DNA of 11,440 bases from CAZDXJ01 sp964509475 (GTDB taxonomy: Bacteria; Pseudomonadota; Gammaproteobacteria; Methylococcales; Methylomonadaceae): positions 1-11,440 of the forward strand of contig CAZDXJ010000074.1 of NCBI GenBank assembly GCA_964509475.1. The letters are read 5' to 3'. The notes beneath the pieces were generated by a model. That model did no database searches, was not told where the DNA came from, and worked only from the letters and a program-made list of their open reading frames with translations. This document shows, in pieces, positions 1-6,966 of the stretch (positions within the stretch are counted from its first letter, which is position 1; the number at the start of each line of letters is the position of its first letter). The position numbers were made by a program, and so were the translations under genes.

Positions 1-70
1 TGTATTGTAATAATTTAAAATTTATTTTGTCCTTTTTCTTGGGGTAGTATAGTCATTAAGTTAAGAAAAT

Positions 71-808
71 ATGATTTGGGTGTCTGCGGCTTGTCGTACT
101 GTGCGGATAAATCCGCACCTACAGCCATGTCAATACCAGCGGAACCAGAATCGTCTGGAGACCTTTTTAAGTCGTCACTGGCCAAAAGTACACTATTCGC
201 TGGCACTGGATTCAGTGACACTGGAAAATTTATTGATTGACTATGGCTGTCCGGAAAAGATTGCTGCCGATAAAGAGGGGGGCTGCAAAAAAAATGCGCA
301 GCTGGGGGGGAAGAGCCAATTAAGGAACAAGAAAATTGAGTGCGTGATAGAAGGCGCTTGTTACCCCCTCGGGCAGCCTTGTACCGAAGCCGAAATACGC
401 TATTTACAAGCCCTGGCTGAAGAAATGAAACACAGTCGGCTACAAAAAAAGCAGGCTAAACAGGCTTTGGAAGCTCTGATCAAGGGCGATAGCGAATTAC
501 GGGGAATGGAGGAACTGATTGGGTGGGTCACCACGGCTGTATTATTGAGTTGTCACCTGGAACCCGGGACGTATGATTGCGCGAGTAGCGACCTGAAAGC
601 ATTGGGACTCAATTTAAAGGAAAAAAGTAGTGGTCGCCATGTCGGTCAACTCAAACTGACCAAGCGAGGTAGCTCCGTTGCCCGAAATTATCTCTACTTT
701 GCGGCATTACGCTTGATTAAACTCAACCCGGTCGCGAAAGCAGGGTATCTCAGTAAAGTAGATCCACGAGCCAGGAATAAGACCGTTATCGCTGTCATGC
801 GTAAATAA
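71..808 (+). pseudogene. IS110-family transposase remnant, truncated at both ends
   Basis: The 245-codon frame carries the C-terminal half of an IS110/IS1111-type transposase. The stretch NRLETFLSRHWP (residues 27-38) starts the recognisable part. A helical linker (about 100-140) and the Transposase_20 domain (about 143-245) follow. That domain has LGLNLKEKSSGRH and LTKRGSSVARNYLYFAALRL, which contain the serine region (186-187) probably used in catalysis in this family. Family members are usually 300-400 residues and begin with a RuvC-like DEDD domain; that domain is absent. The frame stops right after VIAVMRK, where relatives normally continue for about 25-30 residues. The first ~18 codons include a palindromic repeat and do not look like transposase, so homology begins near base 127. 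The encoded protein should be inactive. Family assignment is confident from the C-terminal motifs; exact element ends cannot be placed. Confidence 0.85.
101..118. repeat. Short palindrome GTGCGGAT-AA-ATCCGCAC
   Basis: Two perfect 8-base arms are separated by AA. The palindrome lies inside the 5' end of the transposase remnant frame, just before the point where transposase homology begins. It resembles short dispersed palindromes found in many copies in some gammaproteobacteria. Only one copy is in this window, so its repeated nature is inferred. It may mark the junction that replaced the transposase N-terminus. Confidence 0.6.
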
Positions 809-1043
809 ATATATAAATTAGGTATTGACATGCTTATGACAGGTTGGGTTAGCGCAGCGTAACCCAACACATGCCACAGAATTGTTGGGTTACGGCTATC
901 GCCTAACCCAACTTACCAGGCTTTTGTGTTTTTCGTGGTTAATATCATTTGATATTCAAAATCCGCATCCGTGGCTGCGTAAAGTATAAATTCCCAGTAT
1001 CTGCAAACAGGAAAAAGAGTATGGTACTAGGCACTGGCTTGGT
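809..1043. other. Intergenic region without a gene
   Basis: This gap between the transposase remnant and ubiB holds the two TTGGGTTA palindromes. It also has a small perfect AT-rich palindrome, AATATCA-TT-TGATATT, at 941-956. No coding frame with convincing content is seen. The 941-956 hairpin is too AT-rich to call a terminator, so how ubiB transcription ends is not resolved. Confidence 0.6.
843..912. repeat. Tandem pair of TTGGGTTA-armed palindromes
   Basis: Two hairpins have identical 9-base arms, GTTGGGTTA and TAACCCAAC. The first spans 843-868 with an 8-base loop; the second spans 884-912 with an 11-base loop. A 15-base spacer separates them. The layout is that of a REP/BIME-like or small MITE-like repeat. 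It lies between the transposase remnant and the 3' end of ubiB. Both genes point towards this position, so the hairpins could also attenuate converging transcripts, but neither has a clear U-tract. Confidence 0.75.
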
Positions 1044-2594
1044 TTATTGGAAAATTATGGCCAGACTGATCATGATGGCGCTGCTGAGTATCGCGTACAG
1101 GGTGCCTCGGTGATTGTGCTGCATCTGTTGACGTAGTTCAGCCAGTTCGCGGTTATGGGTTTCGACTTGCAATCTAGCATGTGCTGCATCATCGAGGACG
1201 TGGTAGATCAGGGATGGAATTTCCGGGAATTGCTCGGCCAGTTCAGGAAATTGTTTCAGCGCCTTGCTGAGTTTCGCTTTTGGCCCAAGGCGATCATGAA
1301 ACCAGTTTTCCAGAAACGGTTTGGCGGTTTGCCAGAGATCCAGTTCAGGATAGAGTTGGCGGCCCAGGCCTTCAATATTGAGCAGGGTTTTTTGCAGTAA
1401 CACCAACTGGGGCTGGACCTGCATGTCAAACCGCCGGGCGGTTTGGAACAGGCGCAGGAGCAGGTGTCCAAAAGAAATATCTTTCAAGGGTTTGGCAAAA
1501 ATAGGTTCGCAGACACTGCGTATCGCCGCTTCGAATTCCTCGATGCGGGTTGTGCCGGGAACCCAGCCGGATTCGACGTGCATTTGGGCAACCCGGCGGT
1601 AATCACGGTTAAAAAAAGCCAGGAAATTTTCGGCCAGATAACGCTGATCGGAGTCGGACAAGGTTCCGACAATGCCAAAATCAACGGCCAGGTATTTGGC
1701 CGGTGGATCAACGAAGATATTGCCTGGGTGCATATCGGCGTGAAAAAAATTGTCTCGAAAAACCTGGGTGAAAAATATTTCCACACCGCGTTCGGCCAGC
1801 AGTTTAAAGTCAGCATCGGCATTTTGCAGGGCGGCAATATCACCGACCGGAATGCCGTGAATACGCTCCATGACCAGAACTTTGCGCCGGGTGAGCGGCC
1901 AGTGGATACGAGGTACATAGAGTATATCCGAGTGTTCGAAATTATGCCGCAGTTTGGCGGCATTGGCCGCTTCCCGAACCAGATCCAGTTCGTCGAGCAA
2001 GGTTTTTTCAAATTCGGCAACAACTTCCATTGGCCGCAGGCGCCGCGCTTCATCCCAGAAGCGTTCAGCAAAACCTGCCAATTCATAAAGCAGAGCGATG
2101 TCGGAGCGGATACGTTGTTCAACATCGGGGCGCAAAACCTTAACGATAACCGATTCGCCATTGACCAGAGTTGCCGCATGCACCTGGGCAACCGATGCCG
2201 AAGCCATAGGTTCGGCGTCGAATGCCTTGAAAGCCTCGCCGATTGTCATGCCGAGTTCCTGTTCAATAATAGCGCGTGCGGTTTCGTTCGGAAAAGGCGG
2301 AACCTTGTCTTGCAGTTTGACCAATTCATCGGCAATGTCGTCCGGCAACAAATCTTTCCGGGTTGACAACGCCTGGCCGAATTTGACGAAAATCGGGCCA
2401 AGGTCTTCCAGGGTGCGGCGGATTCTTATCGAGCGGGGTGCTTTTTCCTTGCTTGACCAATAGCTTGGGGAAAAAAAAGCCAGGAAGCGGACTGGTCTGA
2501 ATAAATGGGTTTTCAGGACGATTTCATCCAGGCCGTGAAAAACCAGCACCCGGTTGATATGGAGCAAGCGTATGAACAGCTTGGGATGTATCAC
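1044..2594 (-). CDS. ubiB: UbiB, ABC1-family ATPase/kinase-like protein for ubiquinone biosynthesis
   Basis: UbiB is an atypical protein-kinase-like ATPase of the inner membrane, needed for ubiquinone biosynthesis. It is thought to help extract or present the lipid intermediates to the Ubi enzymes. The 516-residue protein has the family signature KFGQ (71-74) in KFGQALSTRKDLLP, and the Ala-rich loop ASASVAQVH (131-139) that replaces the kinase glycine loop. It also has VKV with the ATP-site lysine (152), FHADMHPGN (284-292) as catalytic loop, and DFG (305-307). One hydrophobic segment, about 498-515, closes the protein; E. coli UbiB has two, so this tail is shorter. The start is GTG with a weak ribosome site (AAAGG about 15 bases upstream). 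The next obvious alternative starts would cut conserved N-terminal sequence. It is the last gene of the cluster, 77 bases after ubiJ. Confidence 0.96.
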   Translation of the reverse strand: MIHPKLFIRLLHINRVLVFHGLDEIVLKTHLFRPVRFLAFFSPSYWSSKEKAPRSIRIRRTLEDLGPIFVKFGQALSTRKDLLPDDIADELVKLQDKVPPFPNETARAIIEQELGMTIGEAFKAFDAEPMASASVAQVHAATLVNGESVIVKVLRPDVEQRIRSDIALLYELAGFAERFWDEARRLRPMEVVAEFEKTLLDELDLVREAANAAKLRHNFEHSDILYVPRIHWPLTRRKVLVMERIHGIPVGDIAALQNADADFKLLAERGVEIFFTQVFRDNFFHADMHPGNIFVDPPAKYLAVDFGIVGTLSDSDQRYLAENFLAFFNRDYRRVAQMHVESGWVPGTTRIEEFEAAIRSVCEPIFAKPLKDISFGHLLLRLFQTARRFDMQVQPQLVLLQKTLLNIEGLGRQLYPELDLWQTAKPFLENWFHDRLGPKAKLSKALKQFPELAEQFPEIPSLIYHVLDDAAHARLQVETHNRELAELRQQMQHNHRGTLYAILSSAIMISLAIIFQ

Positions 2595-2671
2595 GAGAGT
2601 CTCTGCCTTTGTAGGGTTGAGTTGGGTTATTTGAATAAAGTTGTCAGATCAGCACGCTGTGCCAGCTTGTT
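2595..2671. other. ubiJ-ubiB spacer with a lone TTGGGTTA arm
   Basis: This is the widest gap in the hslV-ubiB cluster, where the other gaps are 1-15 bases. At 2621-2629 it carries GTTGGGTTA, the same 9-mer as the arms of the palindromes at 843-912, without an opposite arm. It may be a decayed repeat copy. No promoter for ubiB is evident. Confidence 0.4.
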
Positions 2672-3307
2672 TCAACTGATCTGGGTATCGTTCATATCCC
2701 GTTCTGTTGTTAGCAAACGTTCGATTCGTGCATGTAAACGATCAAAATCTGCCCGCAAATTATCGACTTGACGACAGAATAACTCCATTTCCGGCGCCGA
2801 GGGCAAGTCACGGGTTTCTTCTTGTAAAAATTCAGTCAGATTCAGACGAAAACGGGCTGCTGTTTCCTTGCTCCATTGTTGTCCGGTTTTAACGATACGT
2901 CCGATCTTGTGGGCAATGATATCACCGGTATAATGGGAGAGGGCTTCTTCCAGATCGATGTCAAGTTGCTCGAAAAGTTGCTGAAATTTGCGACCGGTTT
3001 CCGTATCGCCTGAAAGGGTCACCTGACCGGAAAACAGGGTACGTATGGGGGTTGAACTCAGAGCCATCAAACCCAATGCGGTGGCGCTTCCGGTTAATGT
3101 GGTATCGGGGGGGTCCAGGCAGGATTCCAGTATTTGTATTTTTTCGGTGCTTGGGCAGAGAAAAAAAACCAAGTCGAAAGGCTGTATGCGAACGGCGACA
3201 ATTTTACCCGCTAGTGGCTCAAGAAAGCGTGATGCATCCTCATCCAGGGACAAATAACGATTGAGTGCGCTTTCCAGGGTGTCAAGCAGTAAGGGTTTGA
3301 TGAGCAT
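2672..3307 (-). CDS. ubiJ: UbiJ, ubiquinone biosynthesis accessory factor (SCP2-type lipid-binding)
   Basis: UbiJ is a soluble accessory factor of the Ubi complex. In E. coli it works with UbiK, binds lipid through an SCP2 (sterol carrier) fold and is needed for aerobic ubiquinone synthesis. The 211-residue product has an SCP2-like half at about 15-110, including the segment TLTGSATALGLMAL (70-83). The family hallmark follows: LSGDTETGRKFQQLFEQLDID (98-118), then EEALSHYTGDIIAHKIG (120-136). The C-terminus (about 140-205) is a charged helix likely to form a coiled coil for partner binding. The length is normal for the family. The ATG lies 3 bases after the ubiE stop with no strong ribosome site of its own, suggesting translational coupling. 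The order ubiE-ubiJ-ubiB supports the call. Confidence 0.93.
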   Translation of the reverse strand: MLIKPLLLDTLESALNRYLSLDEDASRFLEPLAGKIVAVRIQPFDLVFFLCPSTEKIQILESCLDPPDTTLTGSATALGLMALSSTPIRTLFSGQVTLSGDTETGRKFQQLFEQLDIDLEEALSHYTGDIIAHKIGRIVKTGQQWSKETAARFRLNLTEFLQEETRDLPSAPEMELFCRQVDNLRADFDRLHARIERLLTTERDMNDTQIS

Positions 3308-3310
3308 GGT

Positions 3311-4057
3311 TCAAATTTTGTAACCGCGGTGTATCGCAACAATACCTTGTGACATATTGAAATAATCGCAGCGTTCAAGGCCGGCGTTTAACATCATTTG
3401 TTTCAGTTCTTCCTGTTTTGGGTGTACCCGGATCGATTCCGCCAGATATTGATAACTGTCGGCATCTTTGGCGACCCATTCGCCCATTTTGGGCAAGATT
3501 TTGAACGAATAAAAATCATAGAGCTTTTCGGTGATTTTGTCGGTAGGGTGGGAGAACTCCAGGACAATAACCCGGCCACCGGGCTTCAATACACGCTGCA
3601 TGGAGCGCAAAGCGGCATCTTTGTCGGTCACATTGCGCAGTCCGAAGGCAATACAAACACAATCGAAGCTGTTATCGGCGAAGGGCAGTTTTTCGGCATT
3701 GACCTGGGCATAGCGGATACCGGTCAGTCCCCGATCGATCAGACGATCACGGCCGGTGCGCAGCATGGAGGCATTGATATCGGCGAGAATGACTTCACCT
3801 TGCGGACAGACGCGTTTTTCAAAAAGAAGGGTCAGATCGCCGGTGCCGCCGGCCAGGTCTAACACCTTGTCGCCATTTCTGACGTTGCTCAGCTGTACCG
3901 CAATGCGTTTCCAGATACGGTGTATACCCAATGACATTAAGTCATTCATGATATCGTATTGTTCGGCGACCGAATCAAATACGCCGCGAACCAGTCCGGC
4001 TTTTTCTTCCGCGGCGACTTCTCTAAAACCAAAATGAGTGGTTTTGTTTTGTGTCAT
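3311..4057 (-). CDS. ubiE: UbiE, C-methyltransferase of ubiquinone/menaquinone biosynthesis
   Basis: UbiE transfers a methyl group from S-adenosylmethionine to 2-methoxy-6-polyprenyl-1,4-benzoquinol in ubiquinone synthesis. Where menaquinone is made, it also methylates demethylmenaquinol. The 248-residue protein shows the class I methyltransferase SAM site VLDLAGGTGD (65-74), the acidic ribose-binding strand ILADIN (90-95) and the UbiE signature AFGLRNVTD (137-145). The late motif VLEFSHP is also present. The N-terminal FGFREVAAEEK and VAEQYDIMNDLMSLG match the family, and the length is normal. GAGG sits 7 bases before the ATG. It lies 15 bases after the DUF971 gene and 3 bases before ubiJ, within one apparent transcript. 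Confidence 0.97.
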   Translation of the reverse strand: MTQNKTTHFGFREVAAEEKAGLVRGVFDSVAEQYDIMNDLMSLGIHRIWKRIAVQLSNVRNGDKVLDLAGGTGDLTLLFEKRVCPQGEVILADINASMLRTGRDRLIDRGLTGIRYAQVNAEKLPFADNSFDCVCIAFGLRNVTDKDAALRSMQRVLKPGGRVIVLEFSHPTDKITEKLYDFYSFKILPKMGEWVAKDADSYQYLAESIRVHPKQEELKQMMLNAGLERCDYFNMSQGIVAIHRGYKI

Positions 4058-4072
4058 CAGGTGTCCTCAAAA

Positions 4073-4462
4073 TTAATGATTGTCCGGTTGTTTCCGAACA
4101 TGGCCGGCCGCATGCAGGCGCTTCAGGTAGGCCGACCACAATTGTTCTTGTTCCTGACCCAGTTTGTACAATAAACCCCAGGTATAGATGCCGGTATCAT
4201 GCCCATCACTGAATTGAGGTGCGATACCATAATGACCGATGGGTTTGATTTTTAAAATGGTCACATTTTCCTTGCCGGTCTGCAGGATTTCCTGGCCGGG
4301 TCCGTGTCCGAGCGCTTCGGCGCTGGGTGTGTAAACCCGCAAATATTCATAGGGCAGCTTGAACGTGTGACCGTCGTCAAAACTGATTTCCAGTAGCCGC
4401 GAGACTTGATGTAATTTGATTTCAGTCGGTTTGGCGTTGATTGATTCAGTATTTAAACGCAT
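4073..4462 (-). CDS. DUF971 (gamma-butyrobetaine hydroxylase-like N-terminal domain) protein
   Basis: This small 129-residue protein consists of a single DUF971 domain (about 13-100), the fold found at the N-terminus of eukaryotic gamma-butyrobetaine dioxygenase. Visible family features are ISFDDGHTFKLPYEYLRVYTPSAE (27-49, segments such as LPYEYLRVY), GHGPGQ (52-57), and SDGHDTGIYTW (85-95). No dioxygenase catalytic domain follows, so it is not the hydroxylase. The bacterial stand-alone family has no established function that I can assert. Position right after hslU (5-base gap) and before ubiE is a recurring arrangement; in Pseudomonas the equivalent gene follows hslVU and the PHA genes separate it from ubiE. 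The ATG has no strong ribosome site, consistent with coupling to hslU. Confidence 0.9.
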   Translation of the reverse strand: MRLNTESINAKPTEIKLHQVSRLLEISFDDGHTFKLPYEYLRVYTPSAEALGHGPGQEILQTGKENVTILKIKPIGHYGIAPQFSDGHDTGIYTWGLLYKLGQEQEQLWSAYLKRLHAAGHVRKQPDNH

Positions 4463-4467
4463 AAGTT

Positions 4468-5787
4468 TTATAGGATGTACCGGCTCAAATCTTCATCCTC
4501 GGCAAATTCGGTCAAATGGGCGTCGACATAGCTGGCATCAACGATGACGGTTTTATCCAACAAATCCGAGGCGGCAAAGGAAATTTCTTCCAGCAGTTTT
4601 TCCAGAATTGTGTGCAAGCGCCGGGCGCCGATATTTTCGGTGCTTTCGTTGACCTGAAAGCCGAGTTCGGCAATGCGTTGTATGCCATCGGTGGTGAATT
4701 GCAATTGTACACTTTCGGTTGCCAATAGGGCCTGATATTGTTCGGTCAATGAAGCATCCGGTTCGGTCAGGATGCGGACAAAATCATCGGTGGAAAGTGC
4801 GTCCAGTTCAACACGAATCGGAAACCGGCCTTGCAATTCAGGGATCAGGTCGGAGGGTTTGGACAGATGGAATGCGCCGGAGGCGATAAACAGGATATGA
4901 TCGGTTTTGATCATGCCGTATTTGGTACTGACCGTACTGCCTTCCACCAAAGGTAACAAATCACGCTGCACGCCCTCCCGGGAAACATCACCGCCGCGCA
5001 TGTCCGATCGCTGGCAGACCTTGTCGATTTCGTCCAGGAATACGATGCCGTGTTGTTCGACGGCTTCGACAGCCTGGAGCTTGACTTCGTCTTCATTGAT
5101 CATTTTGGCGGCTTCTTCTTCCTGCAATACTTTCAAGGCTTCCTTGATGCGCAGTTTGCGGGTTTTGGTGCGGCCGGTATTCATATTTTGAAACATGCCT
5201 TGCAGTTGGCTGGTCATTTCTTCCATGCCGGGCGGAGCCATAATTTCGACACCGATAGGTGAGGCACTGACTTCGATTTCCACTTCCTTGTCATCCAGAT
5301 CACCTTCGCGTAATTTTTTACGCATTTTCTGGCGGGTGGTTTTTTCCGTGTCCGATAACATACCACCTTCGGCAGCCGGTAACAAAATGTCCAGGATAGC
5401 TTCCTCAGCGGCATCCAGGGCGCGGTTTTGCACTTTTTCCATGGCTTTTTCCCGGGTCATTTTAACGGCGGTATCGACCAGATCGCGAATGATCGATTCA
5501 ACATCACGGCCGACGTAACCCACTTCGGTGAATTTGGTCGCTTCAATTTTGATGAATGGTGCATTGGCGAGGCGCGCCAGGCGGCGGGCTATTTCGGTTT
5601 TGCCAACGCCGGTCGGGCCGATCATCAGAATGTTTTTGGGAGTGATTTCATCGCGTATCGCCATATCAACCCGGGATCGGCGCCAGCGGTTACGCAGGGC
5701 AATAGCGACAGAACGTTTGGCACTGGCTTGGCCGATAATATGTTTATCCAGTTCGTGTACGATTTCTTTGGGAGTCATTTGGGTCAT
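4468..5787 (-). CDS. hslU: HslU (ClpY), AAA+ unfoldase of the HslUV protease
   Basis: HslU forms the ATPase hexamer that recognises, unfolds and feeds substrates into the HslV peptidase in the cytoplasm. The 439-residue protein has the N-terminal HELDKHIIGQ (11-20), Walker A GPTGVGKTE (57-65) and the pore loop GYVGRD (90-95). It also has the variable I-domain (about 110-235), Walker B VFLDEIDK (249-256), the arginine-finger segment LQGRFPIRVEL (318-328) and sensor 2 GARR (387-390). The last residues, LSRYIL, match the conserved tail that inserts into HslV to activate it. The chosen ATG has AGGAG 10 bases upstream. An alternative ATG three codons later (MTPKEI) would also fit the family. hslV ends 1 base before this gene. 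Confidence 0.98.
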   Translation of the reverse strand: MTQMTPKEIVHELDKHIIGQASAKRSVAIALRNRWRRSRVDMAIRDEITPKNILMIGPTGVGKTEIARRLARLANAPFIKIEATKFTEVGYVGRDVESIIRDLVDTAVKMTREKAMEKVQNRALDAAEEAILDILLPAAEGGMLSDTEKTTRQKMRKKLREGDLDDKEVEIEVSASPIGVEIMAPPGMEEMTSQLQGMFQNMNTGRTKTRKLRIKEALKVLQEEEAAKMINEDEVKLQAVEAVEQHGIVFLDEIDKVCQRSDMRGGDVSREGVQRDLLPLVEGSTVSTKYGMIKTDHILFIASGAFHLSKPSDLIPELQGRFPIRVELDALSTDDFVRILTEPDASLTEQYQALLATESVQLQFTTDGIQRIAELGFQVNESTENIGARRLHTILEKLLEEISFAASDLLDKTVIVDASYVDAHLTEFAEDEDLSRYIL

Positions 5788-5788
5788 T

Positions 5789-6343
5789 TCAGCTTAACTC
5801 CTGAGGTTGGGCGTCCAGTTCTTCAATGCGTAAGTTGTGATTGGTATAGATGCAAATATCCGCTGCGATATTCAAGGCTTTTTCTACAATATCACGCGCA
5901 TCCAGTTGGGTGTTTTCCAGCAGGGCGCGAGCGGCGGATTGCGCGTAAGGGCCACCCGAACCGATGGCAATCAGATCGTGTTCCGGTTCGATGACATCAC
6001 CCGTTCCTGAAATGATGAGTGATGTTTTGCTATCGGCAATGGCCAGCAGCGCTTCAAGCCGGCGCAGGGTTCTGTCGGTGCGCCAGTCTTTGGCCATTTC
6101 CACGGCGGCGCGGGTCAGATGCCCCCGATGTTTTTGCAGTTTTCCTTCGAAATGTTCGAACAGGGTAAATGCGTCGGCGGTGGCGCCGGCAAATCCAGCA
6201 ATGACTTGGTCATGATACAGGCGGCGTACCTTGCGGGCATTGCCTTTCATGACCGTATTACCTAAAGTGACCTGGCCATCGCCGCCGATAACGACTTTGT
6301 TACCACGGCGAACAGAGATTATCGTTGTACCTCGAAATTCCAC
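5789..6343 (-). CDS. hslV: HslV (ClpQ), peptidase subunit of the HslUV protease
   Basis: HslV is the threonine peptidase, a proteasome beta-subunit homologue that forms a double hexameric ring capped by HslU. The 184-residue product begins MEFRG and then TTIISVRR, so the mature enzyme starts with Thr6 after removal of a five-residue leader; E. coli removes only the initiator Met. Catalytic companions are visible as Asp22 in GGDGQ and Lys38 in ARKVRR (mature positions 17 and 33). GFAGATADAFTLFE, KDWRTDR and AIGSGGPYAQSAARALLEN are family blocks. The start codon is GTG with only a weak TGGAT ribosome site, but the five extra residues are typical of many proteobacterial HslV proteins. It is the first gene of the cluster. 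Confidence 0.97.
   Translation of the reverse strand: MEFRGTTIISVRRGNKVVIGGDGQVTLGNTVMKGNARKVRRLYHDQVIAGFAGATADAFTLFEHFEGKLQKHRGHLTRAAVEMAKDWRTDRTLRRLEALLAIADSKTSLIISGTGDVIEPEHDLIAIGSGGPYAQSAARALLENTQLDARDIVEKALNIAADICIYTNHNLRIEELDAQPQELS
5798..5802 (-). promoter_or_regulatory. Ribosome binding site of hslU (AGGAG)
   Basis: AGGAG on the minus strand lies 10 bases before the hslU ATG and inside the last codons of hslV. It supports the start at 5787 and co-translation of the two subunits. Confidence 0.7.
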
Positions 6344-6523
6344 GTTTTATCCAGCTATTAATAAATAAACTGTGTAATTTTACATGAATAGGGGCGTATA
6401 GGAAATGAGGAAATAGCGATTATACAAAAACAAACAAGAACAGTATGTCTTTTGTAAAGCTGTTTTTTGGCAAAAAAGACCTGTAAACTCAACGTGACAT
6501 CAAGTTTTTTTGGGGGGATGTAT
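6344..6523. other. AT-rich leader/promoter region upstream of hslV
   Basis: This AT-rich stretch holds the TATAAT candidate and a run of seven T followed by six G on the plus strand (6505-6517). No credible coding sequence is seen; a 60-codon minus-strand frame here has no recognisable content. Confidence 0.4.
6419..6424 (-). promoter_or_regulatory. Candidate -10 box for the hslV-ubiB cluster
   Basis: A perfect TATAAT on the minus strand lies 75 bases before the hslV GTG, giving a leader of roughly 70 bases. No good -35 box is seen 16-18 bases upstream, so the call rests on the -10 alone. A sigma-32-like CCCCTATT (6387-6394) lies downstream but lacks a matching CTTGAAA, so a heat-shock promoter is not supported. 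Confidence 0.35.
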
Positions 6524-6557
6524 GTAAAAAGCATTTCCATCTGGAAATGCTTTTTAC
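6524..6557. terminator. Bidirectional intrinsic terminator after the cold-shock gene
   Basis: A perfect 16-base inverted repeat, GTAAAAAGCATTTCCA and its complement, is separated by only two bases (6540-6541). Flanking A5 and T5 runs are part of the stem, the usual form of a bidirectional rho-independent terminator. It begins 14 bases downstream of the cold-shock stop codon, so it ends that transcript and insulates the hslV cluster. Confidence 0.85.
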
Positions 6558-6571
6558 CTGGAAAGTGTGGG

Positions 6572-6784
6572 TTAAATTGCTGTAACGTTGTCGGCCTGTA
6601 ACCCTTTGTCGCTATGGCTTATATTGAAAGTTACCTGTTGTCCGTCCTGAAGCGTGCGACGGCCAGAGCCGTTTATTGCGCGGAAATGGACGAACACATC
6701 CGGGCCGCTTTCTTGTTGAATGAATCCAAATCCTTTTTCGTCGTTAAACCATTTAACGACACCGGTTACTAATTCGTCTGACAT
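6572..6784 (-). CDS. Cold-shock domain protein, CspA family
   Basis: This is a 70-residue single cold-shock domain protein that would bind single-stranded RNA and DNA and melt RNA structure. It carries VKWFNDEKGFGFI with RNP1 (KGFGFI) and DVFVHF as RNP2, followed by LQDGQQVTFNI and GLQADNVTAI, typical for the fold and full length. The frame extends 10 codons further upstream, but the start at MSDEL is preferred. It matches the family length and has AAGG 8 bases before it; the extension, MQFFIFKVFF, is the AT-rich leader read as protein. The gene is monocistronic: a terminator follows it and a gap of about 180 bases separates it from the radical SAM gene. Which of the csp paralogues it is cannot be told. 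Confidence 0.95.
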   Translation of the reverse strand: MSDELVTGVVKWFNDEKGFGFIQQESGPDVFVHFRAINGSGRRTLQDGQQVTFNISHSDKGLQADNVTAI

Positions 6785-6966
6785 AAAAAAAACCTTAAAA
6801 ATAAAAAATTGCACGATAGATATTGCGGATAATTAAATCATGCAAAACAGATAGGTAATCAACTGGAACCGCTGCACACGGCGCTCAATGAAACACTGCA
6901 TAATGTAATTTCTTTAACATCCGCACATAGTTTATTATGGATCACTTGCTTCTACAAGGAAAACGC
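6785..6966 (-). promoter_or_regulatory. Leader and promoter region of the cold-shock gene
   Basis: This 182-base gap must hold the cold-shock gene promoter and leader, because the radical SAM gene ends at 6967 on the same strand. The AAGG ribosome site is at 6793-6796. Cold-shock mRNAs often have long structured 5' leaders; the length here would allow one, but I see no convincing cold box or strong -35/-10 pair. Confidence 0.4.

Noticed and set aside
843..912. Repeated hairpins considered as a CRISPR array
   Set aside because: Only two units are present, each internally palindromic with unequal loops, and there are no regular spacers or cas genes.
809..1043. IS110 right end with bridge RNA
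   Set aside because: The transposase is truncated before its normal C-terminus and the following bases look like unrelated intergenic repeats, so no bridge-RNA region can be supported.
1443..2366. 307-codon open frame on the plus strand
   Set aside because: It is antisense to the highly conserved ubiB gene, and its translation has no family-like pattern; the opposite strand explains the open frame.
5428..5994. 188-codon open frame on the plus strand
   Set aside because: Antisense to hslU and hslV, both with complete motifs; no credible protein features.
6387..6394. Sigma-32-like -10 box (CCCCTATT) before hslV
   Set aside because: hslVU is heat-shock controlled in E. coli, but no CTTGAAA-like -35 lies 13-15 bases upstream here.
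6358..6540. 60-codon minus-strand frame between hslV and the cold-shock gene
   Set aside because: It starts inside the terminator hairpin and its translation has no recognisable features; it overlaps the probable hslV promoter.
6785..6814. N-terminal extension of the cold-shock protein (10 codons)
   Set aside because: The family starts at MSDEL-like sequence, and AAGG is placed 8 bases before that ATG; the extension is AT-rich leader.
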